Below, in pieces: positions 42,506-54,500 of a stretch of 64,000 bases of DNA; position 1 is the first letter of the stretch; each line of letters begins with the position of its first letter. The position numbers and the translations under genes are program-made. The notes under the pieces are model-generated. The model did not search any database, was not told the DNA's origin, and was given only the letters and a program-made list of their open reading frames with translations. The stretch is from Aurantibacillus circumpalustris. Its GTDB lineage: Bacteria > Bacteroidota > Bacteroidia > B-17B0 > Aurantibacillaceae. The stretch covers positions 682,001-746,000 of the forward strand of contig NZ_CP121197.1 of assembly GCF_029625215.1 (NCBI RefSeq), read 5' to 3'.

Positions 42506-45500
42506 TTAGTAATTTCGAATCACAACCATTTTCACGCGCCATTGTTTTCCGACTAAGAAATACATTCCCTCAGCTAAACTATCGGTTACTATTTCTTCAT
42601 TTTCGTTGAATTCAATTTCACGAACCACTTGCCCTGATTGATTTAAAATGGACGCCTTACCGTGCTCTATCCCCGATATTTTAAAGGTTCCGTTATTAGG
42701 ATTTGGATATATACTTAATGCGCCCTGTCGCGTAAATATTTGATTTTCTTCAATACCTGTACATCCATCAACAAATACACTTACCGTATCCACGCAACCG
42801 TTTTGATCAAAAATCATATAAGTATGTGTGCCAGCGGCGACCGGAAATGTGTTAAGTCCCGTATAGGAGCCTGTTCCTCCAGATGCGTTGAGTGTTACAC
42901 TGGTCTGACCAGCTCCACATGGCGGTCCGCTTAAAATACCAACTCCAACTAATTCAGGTGGCTCTACAATTACTATTTCAGCAGTATCCCAACAACAATG
43001 CGAGTCAACAACGCCATAGGTATATGATCCAGCAGGCACCGGATAGGTATCAGGTCCCCAATAAGGCACTGTACCTCCATTTGCTGCAAGCATATTTCTC
43101 AAAGAATCATTCATACATGGCATATCAGCATAAACAGTATCCAAATATATCCCGCTTCCGCCAGTTGCAAATACAGTAACAAGAGCAAAACCTCCGTGAC
43201 AAAGAATTGGACTATTAACTATCGATCCAGCCACAAGAGGTGGTGGTTCGCTCAGTGTAATAACTGTTGAAGAAAAGCATCCATTAGCGTCTGTAACTAA
43301 ATAATTATAGGTGCCTGCTGAAACAGTATCGATAGTAGTTCCGGTATACGGCGCTGTTCCGCCCCAAGCCGTTACCCTAATAGTTGTAAAGTAACCGTTA
43401 CACTTAATTGAATCTGCAACAAAGCTTGCTATAAAAGGCGTAGGCTCTGTTATGCTTCTAGTAACAGAAACAGAGCATCCATTATTATCCGTTACAAAAA
43501 ACATGTGAGAACCTGGAGGTAAGGAATAAATACCTGTTCCGCTATAGGGCGCTGCTCCACCGGTAGCAGTAATTGTAACATCGGCATAACCTCCATTACA
43601 AAGAATGCTATCCGCAGCGAAGGTTGCTGTTAAAGCTGCCGGTCCGGCAATATTAATTGTTGAAGAAACCGAACAACCCATTGCATCCGTCACAACAAAG
43701 GTATAGTCCCCTGAAGTACGACTAAAATTACCATCGCCTTGATATGGCGCTGTTCCTCCGCTAGCAGTAACATCTACTGAAGCTAAATCTCCATAACAAA
43801 GAATGTTGCCAGAAACTGTTATTGTTTCAGTAAGCGAAGAAGGCTCGCCGATATTAAGTACACTCGAAGTTGTACAACCGTTCGCATCCGTAACCATGTA
43901 AGTATGAGAGCCCGCTGCTACGGTATTAGTTCCAGTTCCTAAATATGGCGCTACACCACCACTTGCTGTAATAGTAGCAGTTGTAGATCCGCCATGACAA
44001 TTAATACTATCTGAAGTAATAGTGATTTGAACAGAAGAGGGTTCATTAATAATTACATTAGATGCTGTCGAACAACCATTTGCGTCTGTAACTAAATAAG
44101 CATTTGTTCCAGCTGATACTGTAAATACCCCTGTTCCAGAATAAGGAGCAGTTCCACCGTTAGCAGAAATAGTAACTGTTGTTGTTCCAACATTGCAAAG
44201 AATTGATCCATTTGATGAAGAGGCAATTAGTTGTGTTGGCTCTGTAATTGTTACAGTTGCAGTTACGTGATTGTTGTTAACGTCTGTTACCAAGTAAGTG
44301 TGAGTTCCTGAGGCAGCGGTGAATGTGCCGGTTCCAGTGTATGGAGCAACACCACCCGAAGCAGAAACATTAACCGTAGTTGTTCCACCATGACAAAGAA
44401 TAGTGCCGTTACTTGTTGTTACAACTAATTGACCAGGTTCTGTAAGTGTGATTGTTGCAGTTCTCGTACAACCATTAGCATCCGTTACTAAATATGTATG
44501 TGTTCCTGAAGCAGCTGTAAATGTTCCTGCTCCAGTGTATGGAGAAGTTCCGCCGCTAGCAGAAATGTTTACTGTTGTAGTTCCACCAAAACTTAAGATG
44601 GTGCCGCTCGTTGCAGAAGCCGTTAATAAGGTAGGCTCTGTGATAATTACCGAAGTAGTCGCCGAACAACCATTTGCATCTGTGATCAAATAAGTGTGTG
44701 TGCCTGCAGAAACTGTGAAGATGCCGGTTCCTGTGTAAGGAACAGTTCCGCCGTTAGCAGTTACATTAACTGTCGTTGTTCCACTGTTACATAAAATGCT
44801 TCCGTTTGTTGTAGAAGTAATTAATAAAGTTGGTTCTGAAATAATTACTGAAGTAGTTGCTGAACATCCGTTAGCATCGGTAATTAAATAAGTGTGTGTG
44901 CCTGCAGAAACAGTGAAGATGCCAGTTCCAGAATAAGGAGAAGTTCCACCGTTAGAAGAAACGTTTACTGTTGTTGTTCCACCGTTACAAAGAATAGCTC
45001 CACTTGATACACTTGCAACAACTTGAGAAGGTTGAGAGATTATTACTGAAGTAGTTGCCGAACAACCATTAGCATCGGTAATTAAATAAGTATGTGTTCC
45101 GGCCGAAACAGTAAAGATGCCGGTTCCTGTGTACGGTGATGTTCCACCGCTAGCAGAAATATTAACTGTTGTTGTTCCGCCATGACATAAAATAGTTCCG
45201 CTTGTTGTTGATACAATTAATTGTGTTGGTTCAGTAATCGTTACCGTTGCAGTTACTTGATTGTTGTTTGCATCGGTTACTAAATATGTATGGGTTCCAG
45301 ATGTTGAAGTAAACGTTCCAACACCAGAGTAAGGAGCTACTCCGCCTGTTGCAGAAATATTCACTGTTGTTGTTCCACCGTTACAAAGAATTGTTCCGTT
45401 ACTTGTTGTTACAACTAATTGACCAGGTTCTGTAAGTGTGATTGTTGCCGTTGCAGTACAACCATTTGCATCTGTTACTAAATAAGTATGTGTTCCTGAA

Positions 45501-48500
45501 GAAGCTGTGAAGGTGCCTGTTCCTGTGTAAGGAGATGTTCCGCCGTTTGCAGTTACATTAATTGTTGTTGTTCCACCAAAACTTAAGATTGTTCCAGAAG
45601 TTGCAGAAGCAGTTAATAAAGTAGGCTCTGTTATAATTACAGAAGTTGTCGTCGAACAACCATTTGCATCAGTAATTAAATAAGTATGCGTGCCAGCAGA
45701 AACAGTAAAGATAGCCGTTCCTGCGTAAGGAGAAGTGCCGCCTGTCGCAGAGACGTTTACAGTGGTCTTTTCACCGTTACAAAGAATAGTTCCGCTTGTA
45801 GAGGAAGCAACAACTTGAGAAGGTTCAGAAATAATTACCGAAGTAGTTGCCGAACAACCATTGGCATCCGTAATTAAATACGTATGAGTTCCTGCAGAAA
45901 CAGTAAAGATGCCAGTTCCTGTGTAAGGAGAAGTTCCACCGTTAGCAGAAACATTTACAGTTGTTGTTCCACCGTTACAAAGAATAGATCCATTTGTTGA
46001 AGAAGCAACTAATAAAGATGGTTCTGTAATGGTTACTGTTGCAGTTACTTGATTGCTGTTTGCATCCGTTACTAAATAAGTGTGAGTGCCTGATGTTGCA
46101 GTAAACGTTCCAACACCGCTATACGGACTAACACCACCCGAAGCAGAAATGTTAACTGTTGTCGTTCCACCATTACAAAGAATAGTTCCGTTACTTGTTG
46201 TTACAACTAATTGACCTGGTTCTGTAAGTGTGATTGTTGTTGTTGCAGTACAACCATTTGCATCTGTTACTAAATAAGTATGGGTTCCTGAAGCAGCTGT
46301 GAAAGTGCCTGTTCCAGAATAAGGAGACGTTCCGCTGTTAGCAGAAATGTTTACAGTAGTTGTTCCACCAAAACTTAAGATCGTACCAGAAGTTGCAGAA
46401 GCAGTTAATAAAGTAGGCTCTGTTATAATTACAGAAGTTGTCGTCGAACAACCGTTTGCATCAGTAATTAAATAAGTATGCGTGCCAGCAGAAACAGTGA
46501 AGATGCCAGTTCCTGTGTATGGTGATGTTCCACCGTTAGCAGAAATATTAACCGTTGTTGTTCCACCGTTACAAAGAATAGTTCCGCTAGAAGCAGAAGC
46601 AACTAATAAAGATGGTTCTGTAATGGTTACTGTTGCAGTTACTTGATTGTTGTTTGCGTCTGTTACTAAATAAGTATGTGTTCCAGATGTTGCAGTAAAC
46701 GTTCCAACACCAGAGTATGGAGCTACTCCGCCTGTTGCAGAAATATTAACTGTTGTCGTTCCACCGTTACAAAGAATTGTTCCGTTACTTGTTGTTACAA
46801 CTAATTGACCAGGTTCTGTAAGTGTGATTGTTGCCGTTGCAGTACAACCATTTGCATCTGTTACTAAATAAGTATGTGTTCCTGAAGCAGCTGTAAATGT
46901 TCCTGCTCCAGTGTATGGAGAAGTTCCGCCGCTAGCAGAAATGTTTACTGTTGTAGTTCCACCAAAACTTAAGATGGTGCCGCTCGTTGCAGAAGCCGTT
47001 AATAATGTAGGTTCTGTGATCGTTACAGAAGTTGTCGCTGAACATCCGTTAGCATCTGTGATCAAATACGTGTGTGTGCCTGAAGAAGCTGTGAAGGTGC
47101 CTGTTCCTGTGTAAGGAGATGTTCCGCCGTTTGCAGTTACATTAATTGTTGTTGTTCCACTGTTACATAAAATGCTTCCGTTTGTTGTAGAAGTAATTAA
47201 TAAAGTTGGTTCTGAAATAATTACTGAAGTAGTTGCTGAACATCCGTTAGCATCGGTAATTAAATAAGTGTGTGTGCCTGCAGAAACAGTGAAGATGCCA
47301 GTTCCAGAATAAGGAGAAGTTCCACCGTTAGCAGAAACATTTACAGTTGTTGTTCCACCGTTACAAAGAATAGATCCATTTGTTGAAGAAGCAACTAATA
47401 AAGATGGTTCTGTAATGGTTACTGTTGCAGTTACTTGATTGTTGTTTGCGTCTGTTACTAAATAAGTGTGAGTTCCGACTGTTGCAGTGAATGTACCGAT
47501 GCCACTGTATGGAGCAACACCACCCGAAGCAGAAACATTAACCGTAGTTGTTCCACCATGACAAAGAATAGTTCCGTCACTTGTTGTTACAACTAATTGA
47601 CCAGGTTCTGTAAGTGTGATTGTTGTTGTTGCAGTACAACCATTTGCATCTGTTACTAAATAAGTATGGGTTCCTGAAGCAGCGGTGAAAGTGCCTGTTC
47701 CAGAATAAGGAGACGTTCCGCCGTTAGCAGAAATGTTTACAGTAGTTGTACCGCCAAAACTTAAGATTGTTCCAGAAGTTGCAGAAGCAGTTAATAAAGT
47801 AGGCTCTGTGATAATTACAGAAGTTGTCGTCGAACAACCATTTGCATCAGTAATTAAATAAGTATGCGTGCCAGCAGAAACAGTTAAGATGCCAGTTCCT
47901 GTGTAAGGAACAGTTCCGCCGTTAGCAGTTACATTAACTGTCGTTGTTCCACTGTTACATAAAATGCTTCCGTTTGTTGTTGCTGAAACAAGTTGTGTGG
48001 GTTCTGTGATCGTTACAGAAGTTGTAGCTGAACATCCATTTGCATCGGTGATCAAATACGTGTGTGTGCCTGCAGAAACAGTGAAGATGCCAGTTCCAGA
48101 ATAAGGAGAAGTTCCACCGTTAGCAGAAACATTTACAGTTGTTGTTCCACCGTTACAAAGAATAGATCCATTTGTTGAAGAAGCAACTAATAAAGATGGT
48201 TCTGTAATGGTTACTGTTGCAGTTACTTGATTGTTGTTTGCGTCTGTTACTAAATAAGTATGTGTTCCAGATGTTGCAGTAAACGTTCCAACACCAGAGT
48301 ATGGAGCTACTCCGCCTGTTGCAGAAATATTCACTGTTGTTGTTCCACCATGACAAAGAATAGTGCCGTTACTTGTTGTTACAACTAATTGACCAGGTTC
48401 TGTAAGTGTGATTGTTGCCGTTGCAGTACAACCATTTGCATCTGTTACTAAATAAGTATGGGTTCCTGAAGAAGCTGTGAAGGTGCCTGTTCCTGTGTAA

Positions 48501-51500
48501 GGAGATGTTCCGCCGTTTGCAGTTACATTAATTGTTGTTGTTCCACCAAAACTTAAGATTGTTCCAGAAGTTGCAGAAGCAGTTAATAAAGTAGGCTCTG
48601 TTATAATTACTGACGTTGTTGCCGAACAACCATTGGCATCCGTAATTAAATAAGTATGTGTTCCTGCAGAAACAGTAAAGATAGCCGTTCCTGCGTAAGG
48701 AGAAGTGCCGCCTGTCGCAGAGACGTTTACAGTGGTCTTTTCACCGTTACAAAGAATAGTTCCGCTTGTAGAGGAAGCAACAACTCGAGAAGGTTCAGAA
48801 ATAATTACCGAAGTAGTTGCCGAACAACCATTGGCATCCGTAATTAAATACGTATGAGTTCCTGCAGAAACAGTAAAGATGCCGGTTCCTGTGTACGGTG
48901 ATGTTCCACCGCTAGCAGAAATATTAACTGTTGTTGTTCCGCCATGACATAAAATAGTTCCGCTTGTTGTTGATACAATTAATTGTGTTGGCTCTGTAAT
49001 GGTTACAGTTGCAGTTACGTGATTGTTGTTAACGTCTGTTACCAAGTAAGTGTGAGTTCCTGAGGCAGCGGTGAATGTGCCGGTTCCAGTGTATGGAGCA
49101 ACACCACCCGAAGCAGAAACATTAACCGTAGTTGTTCCACCATGACAAAGAATAGTTCCGTCACTTGTTGTTACAACTAATTGACCAGGTTCTGTAAGTG
49201 TGATTGTTGTTGTTGCAGTACAACCATTTGCATCTGTTACTAAATAAGTATGGGTTCCTGAAGCAGCGGTGAAAGTGCCTGTTCCAGAATAAGGAGACGT
49301 TCCGCCGTTAGCAGAAATGTTTACAGTAGTTGTACCGCCAAAACTTAAGATTGTTCCAGAAGTTGCAGAAGCAGTTAATAAAGTAGGCTCTGTTATAATT
49401 ACAGAAGTTGTCGTCGAACAACCATTTGCATCAGTAATTAAATAAGTATGCGTGCCAGCAGAAACAGTTAAGATGCCAGTTCCTGTGTAAGGAACAGTTC
49501 CGCCGTTAGCAGTTACATTAACTGTCGTTGTTCCACTGTTACATAAAATGCTTCCGTTTGTTGTTGCTGAAACAAGTTGTGTGGGTTCTGTGATCGTTAC
49601 AGAAGTTGTAGCTGAACATCCATTTGCATCGGTGATCAAATACGTGTGTGTGCCTGCAGAAACAGTGAAGATGCCAGTTCCAGAATAAGGAACAGTTCCA
49701 CCGTTAGCAGAAATAGTAACTGTTGTTGTTCCAACATTGCAAAGAATTGATCCATTTGATGAAGAGGCAATTAGTTGTGTTGGCTCTGTAATTGTTACAG
49801 TTGCAGTTACGTGATTGTTGTTAACGTCTGTTACCAAGTAAGTGTGAGTTCCTGAGGCAGCGGTGAATGTGCCGGTTCCAGTGTATGGAGCAACACCACC
49901 CGAAGCAGAAACATTAACCGTAGTTGTTCCACCATGACAAAGAATAGTGCCGTTACTTGTTGTTACAACTAATTGACCAGGTTCTGTAAGTGTGATTGTT
50001 GCAGTTCTCGTACAACCATTAGCATCCGTTACTAAATATGTATGTGTTCCTGAAGCAGCTGTAAATGTTCCTGCTCCAGTGTATGGAGAAGTTCCGCCGC
50101 TAGCAGAAATGTTTACTGTTGTAGTTCCACCAAAACTTAAGATGGTGCCGCTCGTTGCAGAAGCCGTTAATAAGGTAGGCTCTGTGATAATTACCGAAGT
50201 AGTCGCCGAACAACCATTTGCATCTGTGATCAAATAAGTGTGTGTGCCTGCAGAAACTGTGAAGATGCCGGTTCCTGTGTAAGGAACAGTTCCGCCGTTA
50301 GCAGTTACATTAACTGTCGTTGTTCCACTGTTACATAAAATGCTTCCGTTTGTTGTAGAAGTAATTAATAAAGTTGGTTCTGAAATAATTACTGAAGTAG
50401 TTGCTGAACATCCGTTAGCATCGGTAATTAAATAAGTGTGTGTGCCTGCAGAAACAGTGAAGATGCCAGTTCCAGAATAAGGAGAAGTTCCACCGTTAGA
50501 AGAAACGTTTACTGTTGTTGTTCCACCGTTACAAAGAATAGCTCCACTTGATACACTTGCAACAACTTGAGAAGGTTGAGAGATTATTACTGAAGTAGTT
50601 GCCGAACAACCATTAGCATCGGTAATTAAATAAGTATGTGTTCCGGCCGAAACAGTAAAGATGCCGGTTCCTGTGTACGGTGATGTTCCACCGCTAGCAG
50701 AAATATTAACTGTTGTTGTTCCGCCATGACATAAAATAGTTCCGCTTGTTGTTGATACAATTAATTGTGTTGGTTCAGTAATCGTTACCGTTGCAGTTAC
50801 TTGATTGTTGTTTGCATCGGTTACTAAATATGTATGGGTTCCAGATGTTGAAGTAAACGTTCCAACACCAGAGTAAGGAGCTACTCCGCCTGTTGCAGAA
50901 ATATTCACTGTTGTTGTTCCACCGTTACAAAGAATTGTTCCGTTACTTGTTGTTACAACTAATTGACCAGGTTCTGTAAGTGTGATTGTTGCCGTTGCAG
51001 TACAACCATTTGCATCTGTTACTAAATAAGTATGTGTTCCTGAAGAAGCTGTGAAGGTGCCTGTTCCTGTGTAAGGAGATGTTCCGCCGTTTGCAGAAAT
51101 AGTAACCGTTGTTGTTCCACCAAAACTTAAAATTGTACCGCTCGTTGCAGATGCAGAAAGTAAAGTTGGTTCTGTAATAATTACTGAAGTAGTTGCTGAA
51201 CAACCATTAGCATCTGTAATTAAATACGTGTGTGTGCCTGCGGAAACAGTGAAGATGCCAGTTCCAGAATAAGGAACAGTTCCGCCGTTAGCAGTTACAT
51301 TAACTGTCGTTGTTCCACTGTTACATAAAATGCTTCCGTTTGTTGTTGCTGAAACAAGTTGTGTGGGTTCTGTGATCGTTACAGAAGTTGTAGCTGAACA
51401 TCCATTAGCATCTGTGATCAAATAAGTGTGTGTGCCTGCAGAAACAGTGAAGACGCCGGTTCCTGTGTAAGGCGATGTTCCACCTGTGGCAGAAATATTA

Positions 51501-54500
51501 ACTGTTGTAGTTCCTCCGTTACAAAGGATAGATCCATTTGATAAACTTGCAACAACTTGAGAGGGTTGAGAGATTATTACTGAAGTAGTTGCCGAACAAC
51601 CATTCGCATCAGTAATTAAATAAGTATGTGTGCCTGCACTTACTGTGAAAATACCAGTTCCAGAATAAGGAGCAGTTCCGCCAGTAGCAGAAATATTTAA
51701 TGTCGTTGTCGAACCAAAACAAATTGCAGTTGTGTTACAGTTTGCAGAAACAATTGGTCCAGGATTTATAATCACACTCACCATGTTGGATTCTCCAATG
51801 TATGGACCACCACAAGATACTTTTCTCGAACAACGGATATAATAAGTTGTTACAGAAACACATCCAACAGAAAGCGTTGGACTGTTTGAGTTTGGAATCG
51901 CCGACCAACCATTGTTTCCAGTGTTTGGATAATTTGGTAAAGAATTTTTAATCCAAATAAATTCTGTAGCACCAATTCCACCTGCAGGTAGAGAAGAACT
52001 TCCTAAAGTAACTCCACAAACGGGGCCACAACTTGTTGTTGAACCATTAATAGATCCGCCGCTGGTTACATTGCAACAAGCAACTGTGGTAATATTAGTA
52101 GATAAAGGAATTGAACAAGCGTTAGCATCGCTCAATGTTAAAGAATAATTTCCAGCCGCAAGATTATTAATTGTTGGGGACGTAGCATTATTATTCCACA
52201 AATAAGAATAGGGAGCAGTTCCACCAGAAGCAGTAATAGTTGCAGATCCAAGGTTATTATTATTACACGATCCATTTGTTGTTGAAATAGTTCCTGTTAA
52301 TGCCGGTGATTGATTAATGTTTCCTGTAACAGAACCTGAACAACCATTGGCATCGGTTACCGTAAATGAATAAGGTCCAACACCAACTGAGAATATTCCA
52401 ACACCGCTGTAAGGTGCAGCTCCACCAGTCGCAGAAATATTCACTGTTGTACTTCCACCAAAACAAATAGCAGTAGTATTGCAATTCGCAGAAACAATTG
52501 GTCCAGGATTTATAATCACACTCACCATGTTGGATTCTCCAATGTATGGACCACCACAAGATACTTTTCTCGAACAACGGATATAATAAGTTGTTACAGA
52601 AACACATCCAACAGAAAGCGTTGGACTGTTTGAGTTTGGAATCGCCGACCAACCATTGTTTCCAGTGTTTGGATAATTTGGTAAAGAATTTTTAATCCAA
52701 ATAAATTCTGTAGCACCAATTCCACCTGCAGGTAGAGAAGAACTTCCTAAAGTAACTCCACAAACGGGGCCACAACTTGTTGTTGAACCATTAATAGATC
52801 CGCCGCTGGTTACATTGCAACAAGCAACTGTGGTAACATTAGTAGATAAAGGAATTGAACAAGAATTTGCATCACTAAGCGTTAGTGAATAATTTCCAGC
52901 CGCAAGATTATTAATTGTTGAAGCCGTAACATTGTTAGTCCACAAATAAGAATAAGGAGCAGTTCCACCGGAAGCCGTCACAGTAGCAGAACCAAGATTA
53001 TTATTACTACACGATCCGTTTGTTGTTGAAATAGTTCCCGTTAATGCTGGTGACTGATTAATGTTTCCAGAAACAAAACCTGAACAACCATTTGCATCGG
53101 TTACGGTAAATGAATAAGGTCCAGCGCCAACACTAAAAGTTCCAACACCACTGTATGGTGCAGTTCCGCCAGTAGCAGAAATATTTACTGTCGTTGTCGA
53201 ACCAAAACAAATAGCTGTGGTATTACAATTAACAGAAACAATTGGTCCTGGATTTACGATCACACTTACCATGTTGGATTCTCCAATGTATGGACCACTG
53301 CAGTTTACTTTTCTTGAACAACGGATGTAATAAGTCGTTACAGAAACACATCCAACAGAAAGCGTTGGACTGTTTGAGTTTGGAATCGCCGACCAACCAT
53401 TGTTTCCAGTGTTTGGATAATTTGGTAAAGAATTTTTAATCCAAATAAATTGTGTAGCGCCTAGGCCGCCTGCAGGTAAAGATGCACTACCAAGAATTAC
53501 TCCACAAACGGGGCCACAACTTGTTGTTGAACCATTAATAGATCCGCCGCTGGTTACATTGCAACAAGCAACTGTGGTAATATTAGTAGATAAAGGAATT
53601 GAACAAGCGTTAGCATCGCTCAATGTTAAAGAATAATTTCCAGCCGCAAGATTATTAATTGTTGGGGACGTAGCATTGTTAGTCCACAAATAAGAATAGG
53701 GAGCAGTTCCTCCAAAAGCGGTCACCGTAGCAGAACCAAGATTATTATTACTACACGATCCGTTTGTTATTGAAATAGTTCCTGTTAGTAAGGACGGTTG
53801 TGTTATCGTAATAGTTGTTACTGCACTGCAGCCTTTACCGTCAGTTACCGTAAAAGAATGTAGTCCTGCGGAGCGAATATAATTACCACAACTATTGTAT
53901 GGGGGAGTCCCGCCACTTGCCGAAATGGTAACTGTAGTTGAACCTCCAAAACATTTTATATTTCCTGCCACAGCAGAAATTGTCAGTTGCGGGTATTGCA
54001 AAATTGTAGTCGTAGTAACATCTGTACAACCTTTACTGTCTGTTACAGTAAAAGAATGAACCCCGACAGGCTCACTAAAAACTCCAGTTCCGGTATATGG
54101 ACTTGTTCCACCCGACGCACCAATAGTGACATTTGTTGTTGAACCATAGCAAGCCTTTTCTGTGCAAGAGCTGGATGCGCTTAATTCAGAAGGCTGAGAA
54201 ATATTACTCGCTTTAGAAGCTTGACATCCATAAGCATCTGTTACCGAAAAAGTACGTGATCCTGCAGATGCAGTAAATGTGCCTGTTCCAGTATAAGGAG
54301 CGGTACCTCCGCTAGCAGATACAGTAACTGTTGCAATGCCGCCATAACAAAGGATTGAAGAACTTGAGACGTTTACAATTACATTACACGCTCCGCCACA
54401 TTTCAAAAAACCAGAGTTACTGTTGCCATTATCATATGTGTTATTAATATTATCAATAGCTACATTCAGTTGACTATAACTGTATTGCGAAGAACATCCT

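Noticed and set aside
44448-50237. Plus-strand open frames inside the adhesin gene
   Set aside because: They are mirror frames of the repeats and recur with the same 198-bp period; none has an independent start signal.
43230-51760. CRISPR-like regular repeats
   Set aside because: The 198-bp periodic repeats are in frame throughout and encode SprB units; there are no short repeats with unique spacers.
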